Assembly: GCA_017644005.1 (NCBI GenBank)
Contig: JAEPMJ010000002.1
Coordinates: 248,001 to 312,000, forward strand
From: Rhizobiaceae bacterium
Lineage (GTDB): Bacteria; Pseudomonadota; Alphaproteobacteria; Rhizobiales; Rhizobiaceae
Length of the DNA: 64,000 bases
Direction of reading: 5' to 3'
The translations under genes and the position numbers were made by a program. Below are positions 28,614 through 36,679 of this stretch, in pieces. Positions within the stretch are counted from its first letter, which is position 1. Each line of letters starts with the position of its first letter. The notes beneath the pieces were generated by a model. The model searched no databases, was not told the origin of the DNA, and worked only from the letters and a program-made list of their open reading frames with translations.

Positions 28614-29513
28614 TCAAACCAGTTCCCCCGTCCAGCGCCCCCGCTCATCAACTGGCATGGAGAACGGTCTCATTCGACCGTCCCGGATCATCACCGTGCC
28701 AAGCTTTTCATAGCCCTTGGAGTAGCCGAAGAACGGGTGGCGGGGATCGACCAGACAGCCGGTAAATCCGCCCCAGAAGAATCGATCACCGATCTTGATA
28801 TCCGGCGTGTATTGACCGATTTTCGAATGATAATGACCGATGACGAGGCTATAATTGCGTCCGTATTTGGCAGGGATTTCTTCAAGGATGACGCGCTTCA
28901 GCCCTTGGGTGTCCTTGTGGCCGTGCCGGAACAGGATATCGCCCATGCGGATTTCGGAATGCCACGACCACCCCACCGGCGCGTCTATGATATCCTCGAC
29001 AGGCCGCATGAACTCAGCCGGGATGCGCCCCCTTGTTCTGGCCCTGTCGAACCGCCCATGAACATGATTGGAAACGCAGGATACACCGGTCGAGAACTCA
29101 GCATAGAAGGACCGCATGAAGCCCTGGCCGGCTGCAAATTCCGTATGAGGCCTGTCAGCCTCCGGCATCTTCGCAAAGTCTGACAGCCAGTTCAAATCGA
29201 TTTCATCGCCAATGCAGACGATGTTGATCGGCTTGTATTTGTCGCGGATCGCGCAGAGAAAGGCGAGCGCATCGGGATGGTGAGCGGGTGCCTGAATATC
29301 GGAGATGACGAGGGTATCGCCCTCCGGGATCGTTCTGGCGGAATGGCCGTCAAGGGCATTGAATGCGGGGACGACGATCTTGTTCCGCCGCCGCAGCCGT
29401 TCCCAGACTGTGCTGTAACTGACCTTTAATCGACGTGCGGTTTCCCTGATGGCGCCGGTTTCTTCGAATGTATCGAATATAATCTGATCGGGAACTTTCT
29501 GGTGAGCTGGCAT
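28614..29513 (-). CDS. Phage metallophosphoesterase with N-terminal HTH
   Basis: A 299-residue protein. A helix-turn-helix (IRETARRLKVSYSTVWERLR) occupies residues 20-45. The calcineurin-like fold follows with VISDIQAPAHHPD, CIGDEIDLNW, SNHVHGR, FRHGHKD and VIGHYHSKIG. The first motif reads D-x-Q instead of D-x-H, so one metal ligand is changed. Fused HTH-phosphoesterases are common in rhizobial phages; the substrate is unknown. Start fixed by GGAG 7 bases upstream; the frame stays open further up. Confidence 0.8.
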   Translation of the reverse strand: MPAHQKVPDQIIFDTFEETGAIRETARRLKVSYSTVWERLRRRNKIVVPAFNALDGHSARTIPEGDTLVISDIQAPAHHPDALAFLCAIRDKYKPINIVCIGDEIDLNWLSDFAKMPEADRPHTEFAAGQGFMRSFYAEFSTGVSCVSNHVHGRFDRARTRGRIPAEFMRPVEDIIDAPVGWSWHSEIRMGDILFRHGHKDTQGLKRVILEEIPAKYGRNYSLVIGHYHSKIGQYTPDIKIGDRFFWGGFTGCLVDPRHPFFGYSKGYEKLGTVMIRDGRMRPFSMPVDERGRWTGELV

Positions 29514-29523
29514 GGGGCCGCTC

Positions 29524-29802
29524 CTATGACTGGCCGCCCCGGAGCATGTACCAGATAGCCCCGAGAACACCCGCCGTTATGATGCCTACAGCCGTGACAA
29601 TCGATTGCTTCTTGATCGTACCGACGGCCATTCGCCAGTCTCGCAGGTGCTGCATGTCCTTCTGCAATTCGAGAGGGTTGTTGGCGTCCATGCCAAACGT
29701 AATGAGCGTTTCGCGCACCGCTTCACGGGCGGCTTTGTTCGCCGCTTCGTCCACCATGCGCTGCAATTCGTGCTCGGAAAGCGTGACCCGTTTTACAGTC
29801 AT
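29524..29802 (-). CDS. Small membrane-anchored phage protein, DUF6127-like
   Basis: A 92-residue protein, helical and charged for the first 65 residues (LSEHELQRMVDEAANKAARE, DMQHLRDWRMAVGTIKK), with one C-terminal transmembrane segment (IVTAVGIITAGVLGAIWYML). This layout recalls the DUF6127 family found beside phage lysis genes. Likely sits in the inner membrane; a holin or holin-regulator role is possible. Confidence 0.7.
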   Translation of the reverse strand: MTVKRVTLSEHELQRMVDEAANKAAREAVRETLITFGMDANNPLELQKDMQHLRDWRMAVGTIKKQSIVTAVGIITAGVLGAIWYMLRGGQS

Positions 29803-29852
29803 GTCCGACTCTCCCCGTTAAGGAATTGCGGCGTATCGTGATTCTCAGCCAT
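29799..29852 (-). CDS. 17-residue upstream reading frame
   Basis: MAENHDTPQFLNGESRT, preceded by a near-perfect ribosome site (GAGGTGAT, 4 bases before the ATG). It ends in an ATGA overlap with the next gene. The strong site and overlap suggest a translated leader that couples initiation of the downstream membrane-protein gene. No homology can be judged at this size. Confidence 0.35.
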   Translation of the reverse strand: MAENHDTPQFLNGESRT

Positions 29853-29921
29853 TGCGATCACCTCGTTTGATCGTGTTGGTTAGGGTCGGGGAATGTGTTG
29901 GCGCACGTCCCCGGCCTGCCG

Positions 29922-30317
29922 TTATTTGCGACCCAGCGTGTTGGAAAGCGCCTGAACGACACCCATTGCAGCGCCGGAATAGAACAGGCTGTCGAATATG
30001 CGGGTGGTGAGCCGTTCGAGCTGAGGCGGCAGCGCTGCCACATCAGGCAATGCGCCGTTAAAGAGGCTGTCCATCATACCCCAACCGTACCAGAGCGAAG
30101 CCGCCCCCGCAGCGATCAGCCAGGGTATCCAGAATGCCTTGAACTGCATCTGGGCGACGGCGACATTGCCGCCCGTGGCAGCAACCGACTTGGCCAGATC
30201 GGCCCTCGTTTCCTCTCGGCGCGCGTCCGTCTGGGCCATCTCCAATCGATAATCCAGCACGCGGCTCAAGCCACGAAAGAGGAAGTCAGGGAGAATGCGG
30301 GCGAGCAGAGCGAACAC
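29922..30317 (-). CDS. Holin-like membrane protein
   Basis: A 131-residue protein. The N-terminal 50 residues are amphipathic (ILPDFLFRGLSRVLDYRLEM). Two membrane segments follow (FWIPWLIAAGAASLWYGWGM and IFDSLFYSGAAMGVVQALS). Size, two spans and location two genes from the endolysin support a holin, but no named holin family is recognised. The GTG start overlaps the upstream TAG. Confidence 0.6.
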   Translation of the reverse strand: MFALLARILPDFLFRGLSRVLDYRLEMAQTDARREETRADLAKSVAATGGNVAVAQMQFKAFWIPWLIAAGAASLWYGWGMMDSLFNGALPDVAALPPQLERLTTRIFDSLFYSGAAMGVVQALSNTLGRK

Positions 30318-30517
30318 TAGACATTCTCGCCTTTGAAGTCCTGCGCTTTGACCTTGGGCTTGTTCGGGACAGCCCACACGGCACAGGCGAGCAAATAGCC
30401 AACGATGTCATTGGCAAGCTGCTCATCCATGCCGAGATCAATGCCGTAACGATTGCGCAGGGTGTTTGCGGTCACGATCAAAAGCGCCGCCCAGAACTTG
30501 GCTGCTGTGGTCTGCAT
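30317..30517 (-). CDS. Small membrane protein of the lysis cluster
   Basis: A 66-residue protein with hydrophobic stretches at about 5-18 (TAAKFWAALLIVTANTL) and 36-50 (IVGYLLACAVWAVPN). AGGAG lies 7 bases before the ATG. It sits between the endolysin and the holin-like gene, to which it is coupled by an overlap of stop and start. Confidence 0.6.
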   Translation of the reverse strand: MQTTAAKFWAALLIVTANTLRNRYGIDLGMDEQLANDIVGYLLACAVWAVPNKPKVKAQDFKGENV

Positions 30518-30607
30518 GTTCGTTGCTCCTACATGCTGATTCTGATAGAGTTGTTGATGGTGGCGGCACCCAAAGGCCACGGGTGCAGCGGGAATCGAGT
30601 TCGATCC

Positions 30608-30678
30608 AATTTTGTAGCTCAGAGGAAAGAGCGCTGCCGCCAAGGCAGAGGTCGCGGGTTAAAGTCCCGCCAAAGTGA
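30608..30678 (+). other. tRNA-like element with shortened anticodon loop
   Basis: A 71-base cloverleaf on the plus strand, opposite to neighbouring genes. Acceptor AATTTTG/CAAAGTG pairs at 6 of 7 positions including one G-T. D arm GCTC-AGAGGAAA-GAGC, anticodon stem CTGCC/GGCAG, variable AGGTC and T arm GCGGG-TTAAAGT-CCCGC are good. The anticodon loop has only 5 bases (GCCAA), as if a tRNA-Gly(GCC) had lost TT, and the T loop departs from TTC. Either a decayed tRNA or a phage tRNA-like RNA. Confidence 0.5.
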
Positions 30679-30702
30679 CCGGCCTCTGTTCCTCGCCACT
30701 CC

Positions 30703-31296
30703 TTACTTCTTTGCAAAAAGCGCAACGAACGCTTTGATGGCTGAAATGATGAGGGAGAGAACGCCCGTCTTGGGCTCAGATTTGGCGGCAGGCGCGGGTT
30801 TGGCCGTCGCTGCCTCTCCGTACCCATCCGCCTTAAGGAGCGCGTCGTACGCCACCGCATGGCCCGCAACGAGCGCCGCCTTGTCCATCAGGTTCACGAT
30901 CCGACGCGCGTTCCTGAAATCGGATCTCTGGAGAGTGATGTAGTCGGCCAGTTTCTTGCCGGTGAACCAGCCTTCCTTCATTCCCACGACGAGGATGGTG
31001 GCGGAATAGCGCGGCTCCAGCAGCAATTTCGGGCTGGATACGAAATCGACCCCGAGCTTCCGGCTGGCCTTCTCGTAGTTTTCCTTCCATGTGAGCTGGA
31101 CGAAGCCCATGCCGACATAGGGGTAATACCTCTTGCCGCGCAAATAGGCTTCGCCGCCATACTCACGCACCGGCTTCATGGTGTGCGCCGTTTCGTGCCA
31201 TGCCGTCGCTAGAACGTAGGCTGCCTGGTTCCGCAGAAGGCCGTGCTTCTTACACTCGGCGATGATCAGCCGAGTATGGCCCTTGTTAAGGTCCAT
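30703..31296 (-). CDS. Phage endolysin, GH19-like
   Basis: A 197-residue lysozyme-type protein. The catalytic region ATAWHETAHTMKPVREYGG and the motif YVGMGFVQLTWKENYEKA are typical of glycoside hydrolase 19-like endolysins, which cut the glycan strand. The C-terminus has an Ala/Pro linker and a hydrophobic tail (VLSLIISAIKAFVALFA) that may hold it at the membrane until holin acts. Small membrane proteins follow downstream. Confidence 0.85.
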   Translation of the reverse strand: MDLNKGHTRLIIAECKKHGLLRNQAAYVLATAWHETAHTMKPVREYGGEAYLRGKRYYPYVGMGFVQLTWKENYEKASRKLGVDFVSSPKLLLEPRYSATILVVGMKEGWFTGKKLADYITLQRSDFRNARRIVNLMDKAALVAGHAVAYDALLKADGYGEAATAKPAPAAKSEPKTGVLSLIISAIKAFVALFAKK

Positions 31297-31390
31297 CCTT
31301 CTTGTCCTTCATGTTGTGTGAAACATGCGCGCCGGTTGTGCTTGGCGCGGGGCATTGCGAAAATTTGATGTGCTTGGTAGGTGAAAGCGA

Positions 31391-32083
31391 ATGGACGCAA
31401 AAGTCACAGAGAACTATGACCGCTTCTACCGCGAGCGAGACCCGGTTCACGTCTATCCGGTCGAGTTCGTGGTTAGAGCTTTTCTGGGCACATACCCGCG
31501 CCACAAAACTAACCCGCGATCATATTCAGGCAAAAACGTGCTTGATATCGGGTTTGGTGACGGACGCAACATGCCGTTGCTCTATAATCTCGGAATGCAG
31601 GTGTATGGCGTCGAAATCTCCGAAGACATCTGCAACCGAACTAAGGCGCGACTTTCCCGTCTCGGAATCCAAGCCGATTTGCGTGTCGGACGAAATTCCT
31701 CCCTACCGTTCGATGACCGAGCCTTCGATACCGTGCTGTCCTGCCACTCCTGTTATTATGTGGACCTCGACCAGCGATTCAGCGACAATATCGCCGAGAT
31801 CGCGCGCGTACTAAAACCAGGCGGTTCGTTTATCTTCTCCGCACCAAAAGCATCCACGTATATTCTCCGCGACGGCATCGATCGCGGCGATGGGCACATA
31901 GAGATCACAAGCGACCCCTACGGCATCCGCAACGGAGTTGTGATGAAGAAGTTCGACGCAGAACGCGATATTGCTTTGGCTCTGAGCCCCGGCTTTACCA
32001 ATTTCGCAATTGGCTCCTGTCAGAACGATTTCTGGGGCATAGAGGAACACGTCTGGGTAGTGGTAGCGACAAAAGCTATCTAG
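31391..32083 (+). CDS. Class I SAM-dependent methyltransferase, moron candidate
   Basis: A 230-residue enzyme. The SAM-binding motif VLDIGFGDGRNMPLLYN, VYGVEIS, LPFDDRAFDTVLSCHS and VLKPGGSFIFS are the Rossmann-fold signatures of methyltransferase type 11. It runs against the late operon, between the endolysin and tailspike genes, as morons do. Methyl acceptor unknown: surface polysaccharide, a small molecule or protein are all possible. It ends by a 4-base overlap with the convergent tailspike gene. Confidence 0.85.
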   Translation: MDAKVTENYDRFYRERDPVHVYPVEFVVRAFLGTYPRHKTNPRSYSGKNVLDIGFGDGRNMPLLYNLGMQVYGVEISEDICNRTKARLSRLGIQADLRVGRNSSLPFDDRAFDTVLSCHSCYYVDLDQRFSDNIAEIARVLKPGGSFIFSAPKASTYILRDGIDRGDGHIEITSDPYGIRNGVVMKKFDAERDIALALSPGFTNFAIGSCQNDFWGIEEHVWVVVATKAI

Positions 32084-33192
32084 CCCACATCTGCCAGTAT
32101 ACCGTAAGCTGCGCGGTTTGTTCGCGCGAAGGCGTTCGGCGGCGCTGAGTTCCACAATTCTGGCGGTGTCGCCCCGCCACCTATTGCAGAACCCATTATC
32201 ACCACGTCATAGCAATTTCCCTCAATGTGAGCGTAGCGGTCTGGGGTTCCCGCCGTGGTACGAGGGGCGAGGATAACGACACCGCGAACCACTCCCTGAG
32301 CCGGGTCCGGATTCCCAAAATAGAATGGGCGTAGGTAGCTGTTATTGGGGTGGTCGAACGGGGCTGTGATCAAGATACCGCCCTGCACATGGCGTTTGTT
32401 GGGGTCTCCGGGCGAAAGACGCGGGTCAGTACCGGGCTGGAAAACCCAGCTATAAGCGCCCTGCCCTGCTTCCTCGCGCGGGGAGCGCAATTCAAGGCCC
32501 GCGACTGCCCCTTCAAATGTACCCGATGTGCCGGAGCACGTTTCGGCATTCGGCTGGTCAATCACAAGATTGTTGATCTGGCTGTCTGTATCGAAGAAAA
32601 GGCCCTGTTGGCCATGAAGCGTGGGCATATGGTGATGGTGATGGCCACCGCCTCGGAAGCTCTCATAGCGGATCGTGTTGCGCCCCACGTCATAGCCAAC
32701 AAGGCGGTAAGTTGTGTTTGAGAAATTCCTGTTGCCCGTAAATAGGATCACATCACGGACGCCATAGCCCCTGATGTCACGAAAGTTCATGTACGAAGCA
32801 TCCCCGACACGAATGGCCAGCGCCGCGTGATCCGTTGCCCACGGATCGGGACCAGTGCCGGAGAAGACCGTAAATCCGCCGATCTCGGCATACTCCCTCA
32901 CGGCACCGGAGTAATCGAAATCGAACACCGGCTGCCCGGTAGAAAAGCCTTCGGCCCATATGCGGGTCTGGTTTGGCCCTGAACCTATGACATTGAACGG
33001 CGCGGTGGGTGCAATCGTCGTCGCTTCGATGCGGTAGTGCTTACCCGGCTCCGGGGGCGGGATCACCAATGTCTGGCCGGTCGTGGAGCAGTGTGCAAAT
33101 GCGTCCACGAAAGCCTGCGTGTCGTTGCTCCAATCGCCCGCAGCGCCAAAGTCCGCGCGCAGGTTTACGAACATTGCGTCAGGAAGCGGCAT
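32080..33192 (-). CDS. Tailspike-like protein with pectate-lyase beta-helix
   Basis: A 370-residue protein. The N-terminus (LRADFGAAGDWSNDTQAFVD) is the start of pectate-lyase-3-type beta-helices found in tailspikes, and rung-like repeats follow (TRIWAEGFSTGQPVFDFDYS). It probably binds or cuts host surface polysaccharide. A run of five histidines lies at about residue 189. There is no separate head-binding domain, so it may attach through the protein encoded upstream. GTGAGG gives the ribosome site. Confidence 0.75.
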   Translation of the reverse strand: MPLPDAMFVNLRADFGAAGDWSNDTQAFVDAFAHCSTTGQTLVIPPPEPGKHYRIEATTIAPTAPFNVIGSGPNQTRIWAEGFSTGQPVFDFDYSGAVREYAEIGGFTVFSGTGPDPWATDHAALAIRVGDASYMNFRDIRGYGVRDVILFTGNRNFSNTTYRLVGYDVGRNTIRYESFRGGGHHHHHMPTLHGQQGLFFDTDSQINNLVIDQPNAETCSGTSGTFEGAVAGLELRSPREEAGQGAYSWVFQPGTDPRLSPGDPNKRHVQGGILITAPFDHPNNSYLRPFYFGNPDPAQGVVRGVVILAPRTTAGTPDRYAHIEGNCYDVVIMGSAIGGGATPPELWNSAPPNAFARTNRAAYGILADVG

Positions 33193-33198
33193 GATACC

Positions 33199-34161
33199 TC
33201 ACCAGGCTAAATGCATCGTTCCGCCATCGAACGCGTCGGCGGTCGTGATTTGGATTCTGTCAAGCGGTGCGGAGAGGGATTTTATGCTGCCCACAACGCC
33301 CATTGCCGAATTTGCACTGTCAAATACGATCCCGGATATCGACCATCGATTGCTTGCGCGGGAAACAAGGCGGAAGGTCAAGGTGCCGTAGCGCATCGCC
33401 GTGGGGCTCGCGGTCGGCAACTGGATACCGGTGGTGTTGAATCCGTTCGCCGCAGACGAGGCAAATATGTTCCCGACGCCGCCAAGATAGCCGGTGGTTT
33501 CGATCCCGCCGGCATCCCCGATCTGGATGATGACAACCCCCGAACCATCCGTCGAAACCGCGTCAAGAGTGACATCGAACTCTGTGACCCAAGAGGGGAT
33601 ATCCGTAACCGTCACCTGACTGCCGGTCAGGCCGGCGGTGGTAGCCAAACGCCGTCCGCCCGGCGGACGGGTGACGCGCTGATAGCTGATGCACCGCCAG
33701 TTGCCGCTACCCTCGGAGCGCATCACAGCCGTATCCCCGGCGACTGTGGTGATGTCCAACGATCCCGGCAGGATCAGCGACGTGGCGTTGTGCGTTAGAG
33801 TTAGCGCACCGGAGAAGGTCAGAAACTTGACGGTTCCGGCCTTGACCGTGCCAAACCCTGTAATTGTGGTAGTGCCAGTAACGGTCAGCGCATGCGCGGA
33901 CTTCGCGCCGATATCGGTTGTCGTGGCGGACGCAATCGTGTCGCTCGCGAAATTGTCCGCGATATGCGACATGATCTCCCGCAAGCCGTCATCCATATTG
34001 GATGCGGGCGCGGTGCCCTGAATATTGACGCCGCCGACATCCTCATTACCGGATGCCGTGCTGTCGTAGTCAGACAGGCGATCCTTGGTGGCGAAGGCCG
34101 GGACCGTTGTTCCAAACGCCAGAAGCGCCGCCAGAAGGCAGCGGAAAAGCATCGCTTTCAT
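33199..34161 (-). CDS. Phage tail fibre-like protein with predicted signal peptide
   Basis: A 320-residue protein. Residues 1-24 look like a Sec signal (KAMLFRCLLAALLAFGTTVP, then AFA before TKD), which is odd for a virion protein. The rest is beta-rich with TGTTTITGFGTVKAGTVKFL and LTLTHNATSLILPG, a module common in tail fibre proteins of rhizobial phages. AGGA before the ATG and the gene order support this start. The same frame stays open upstream into the next gene, but that part is not coding. Confidence 0.7.
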   Translation of the reverse strand: MKAMLFRCLLAALLAFGTTVPAFATKDRLSDYDSTASGNEDVGGVNIQGTAPASNMDDGLREIMSHIADNFASDTIASATTTDIGAKSAHALTVTGTTTITGFGTVKAGTVKFLTFSGALTLTHNATSLILPGSLDITTVAGDTAVMRSEGSGNWRCISYQRVTRPPGGRRLATTAGLTGSQVTVTDIPSWVTEFDVTLDAVSTDGSGVVIIQIGDAGGIETTGYLGGVGNIFASSAANGFNTTGIQLPTASPTAMRYGTLTFRLVSRASNRWSISGIVFDSANSAMGVVGSIKSLSAPLDRIQITTADAFDGGTMHLAW

Positions 34162-34168
34162 GGGAGTC

Positions 34169-36163
34169 CTATTTCTTGCTTGAAGTTTTGCCAGAGAACA
34201 TCCCGGCGTCGTAATCGCCGGGCGCCTTCGTTTGCGTGGTTCCGAATTTCGAGTTCGACTGCTCGACGTAGCCATTGCCGAGCGACGTAAAGCTGATGTT
34301 GGGATCGGAACGAGAGAAGGCCGTAGCGCCAGCTGGGGCACCGAAAACCGACCCGATTGCGCCGTAGCCTGAGCCAACTCCAAAAGCTGGAGCGTTGTAG
34401 TTTGGTGCGGGAATGCCCGAGAACATCCCTCCGAAGCCGCCCCCGCCAAGATTAAACATCCCTCGATAGGCATCCCGAACGCCGCTGAGGATCGGCACGC
34501 GGCCCATGCCCTGCATGTTGGATCGGATATTGCCCATGATCTGGTTTCGGGCCGGACCAAGCGCAGCGCCGACAACAGCCCCGAATGGCCCGCCTGTCAG
34601 CGCGCCCATAAGCGCGCCCTTGGCCACCGCTTCCCGTGCCTGACGCCCCGGTGTCTTCGGTGCTTCGGGAAAGCCCATCGTCGGTGTGGCGGGGACCGTC
34701 TCGTCAAACCCTGCCATCGGTGCGACCAGGCTCGCCGGATCGATGCCGGCAAGGCTTGGGCCGCGACGGCCTTGCGACGCGCTGACAACCTCGTTGGCCT
34801 GCTGCCTCGTCATCGTATCGATGGTGGGCGGAGCCATGAGACTTGACTGCCTGCCCGGTACGGCTTGAACAGTCGTGCGGTCTACCGCAGGAGGCGAGAT
34901 GGATACTGCTCCCGCCCCTCGCGCCCCTACACCCGGGACAGCAGATGCCGTTGCATTCACTTTTGCCGGATGCGCTTCCGGTGCCATGCGGGATTGGCCA
35001 TGGCTGGAATATGCGTTGATGACCGCCTGTTCTGCCGGTGTGCGATAACCCTGCACTTCGCTCGCTGCTCTTGCGCCTACCGCTGGGGAATTCGGCGCAT
35101 AGGCCGGGCGTTCGGCCGGTGTCGGTGGGGCTGTGCGTGGTGTTACCCTGTAAGGCCCCGCATTCAGCATGTCCCCGATGATCGGACGCGCATATTCCGG
35201 CACATCTTCAATATCGACGCCAGCGTAGGGATTCCGCCCCGGTCCCCACACCGCTGGGTTGCGGCGCGTGTCCATGTGGATATTGCCGGATGGATAAAGC
35301 CCGATACCCTTCGCATTCCCCTTGACTATGCCCGCTTCAAGCAACGCGCCACGCTGCGCTTCCGTCATTCCGGCGGTGGCCAGATCGACGGCCCGACCAC
35401 TCATGTGTTGTGACCGGCTTGCGCCGCCAGCTCGTGCATTTCTCGATGGCGAACGGTAGCCGGAATTCACCCCGACATCGCCAAATCCTGCGCGGGTAAG
35501 TTCACCCATCAGTGTTTGGGTGGTGGGATGCAGCCCCGCAACGTCATAGGACGAGATCGGCGTCCCGCGTTCATTCGGGACCAGATTTGCCAGCCCCTTA
35601 CCTGGTTCAATCGTGCGCGATGCCTTACTTGGCGCGGAAGTTGGTACGGGCGCAACCTGCGGCAGAGAAATGCTTGGTGCTGTCTTTGGCGGTACAAGGT
35701 CCGCATAAGGATTTGTGATCGGCTGGAGGTTGGGCGCAACCATCGCAGGCTGATTGGCCTTGGAAGGCGTTACAAAACCCTGAGCGGTTCTAATCGAGCG
35801 ACCTTGCGGGTCAGAAAAATAAACGTGTGAGCCGGTCTTGGTTTCTTCAGTCAGACCGCTGGGAAGGTTGCCTTTGGCTGCCGGAGTTGCGTAGAAAGTG
35901 GCCCCATGAACAGGCCCGTGCGTTTGCACATCGTCCCAAGCCTGTTCGGCAATATTGCGCAGTCCCTCGGTGCCAGCGGGCAATGCCTTCCCATAGGCAT
36001 TGAATTCAGATGGGACCGAAACCACATCTTCAGGGGTTACACCGAGTTTATCAGCCCTGTTCTGGATAACGGACGCAATGGCCAACATGTCGGAGTAACG
36101 TTCCGACCGGGATTTGCCGCCCGCTTCGCCAAGGATGACATCAATGACGGTTTTTGATACCAT
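34169..36163 (-). CDS. Virion-associated two-domain peptidoglycan hydrolase
   Basis: A 664-residue protein. Residues 1-115 resemble the SleB/Hydrolase_2 cell-wall hydrolase (LGEAGGKSRSERYSDMLAIA, FNAYGKA, GATFYATP). A Pro/Ala linker leads to a peptidase M15-type domain at about 205-305, with zinc ligands visible as H253, D260 (SQHMSGRAVDLA) and H296 (GNIHMDTR). The remainder is low-complexity and Gly/Ala/Pro-rich, suggesting an internal virion protein. It would open the cell wall during DNA entry, cutting glycan and peptide. Confidence 0.8.
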   Translation of the reverse strand: MVSKTVIDVILGEAGGKSRSERYSDMLAIASVIQNRADKLGVTPEDVVSVPSEFNAYGKALPAGTEGLRNIAEQAWDDVQTHGPVHGATFYATPAAKGNLPSGLTEETKTGSHVYFSDPQGRSIRTAQGFVTPSKANQPAMVAPNLQPITNPYADLVPPKTAPSISLPQVAPVPTSAPSKASRTIEPGKGLANLVPNERGTPISSYDVAGLHPTTQTLMGELTRAGFGDVGVNSGYRSPSRNARAGGASRSQHMSGRAVDLATAGMTEAQRGALLEAGIVKGNAKGIGLYPSGNIHMDTRRNPAVWGPGRNPYAGVDIEDVPEYARPIIGDMLNAGPYRVTPRTAPPTPAERPAYAPNSPAVGARAASEVQGYRTPAEQAVINAYSSHGQSRMAPEAHPAKVNATASAVPGVGARGAGAVSISPPAVDRTTVQAVPGRQSSLMAPPTIDTMTRQQANEVVSASQGRRGPSLAGIDPASLVAPMAGFDETVPATPTMGFPEAPKTPGRQAREAVAKGALMGALTGGPFGAVVGAALGPARNQIMGNIRSNMQGMGRVPILSGVRDAYRGMFNLGGGGFGGMFSGIPAPNYNAPAFGVGSGYGAIGSVFGAPAGATAFSRSDPNISFTSLGNGYVEQSNSKFGTTQTKAPGDYDAGMFSGKTSSKK

Positions 36164-36491
36164 TCATCCCACCTTGACGCGCATTCTACCCACGTCCCTG
36201 CTCGCGCTAGCTGCGGTCGCAACGCCAGCGGCGGCAAAGACGTGGGTTGATGAGGCTTGCGTTTATCTTCTGGTTTCGGGCGAAGAAGCTGCACCGTTCC
36301 TGTTTCAGACGACAGACGGGCGCACTTCCGTAGGATGCCGGGTTGACCAGTGGCCGACAGACAGCGCCGAAGCCACGATGGCCTGCGATAACGGGGCCGC
36401 TCCAAAGATGACCCTGATTTCCGACAGCGAAGTCGAATTCGATGGAATCCGCCTCTATGCCAAAGGCGATGAACGGATCATGTGCGATTGA
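36144..36491 (+). CDS. Small exported protein, moron candidate
   Basis: A 115-residue protein with a signal peptide (LPTSLLALAAVATPAAA before KTW) and a beta-rich mature part with three cysteines (DEACVYLLVSG, SVGCRVDQW, ATMACDNG). No lipobox. It runs against the late operon, starts inside the first codons of the convergent hydrolase gene on the other strand and overlaps the next gene by 10 bases. Function unknown; a periplasmic role during lysogeny is an inference. Confidence 0.6.
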   Translation: MTVFDTIHPTLTRILPTSLLALAAVATPAAAKTWVDEACVYLLVSGEEAAPFLFQTTDGRTSVGCRVDQWPTDSAEATMACDNGAAPKMTLISDSEVEFDGIRLYAKGDERIMCD

Positions 36492-36679
36492 CCGACCCTG
36501 ACGACAAAGAGCCGCCCCGGATTGAGTTGCGGCCGACCAAATGGCGAAGTGACCGAAACGACCCGATAGAGCACCTGATCGACCTGGCCGTCGCTATTGG
36601 CGGAATCGCGCTAACCGTCTGGGTCGTGCGGTCTGGATTTCAGGACGGGTTGGCGGAGTGGTTGCGTCAGTCCTATTGA
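36482..36679 (+). CDS. Small membrane protein, partner of exported protein
   Basis: A 65-residue protein, GTG start. A charged N-terminal half (DPDDKEPPRIELRPTKWRSD) is followed by one membrane segment (LIDLAVAIGGIALTVWVV). It overlaps the exported-protein gene by 10 bases, so the two are probably translated together, and it ends 7 bases inside the convergent virion gene. The pair is not a recognisable Rz/Rz1 set. Confidence 0.55.
   Translation: MRLTDPDDKEPPRIELRPTKWRSDRNDPIEHLIDLAVAIGGIALTVWVVRSGFQDGLAEWLRQSY

Noticed and set aside
34162..34575. Upstream extension of the tail fibre-like gene
   Set aside because: It overlaps the hydrolase gene in another frame and has no conserved content; the ATG at 34161 has a ribosome site and begins a signal-like segment.
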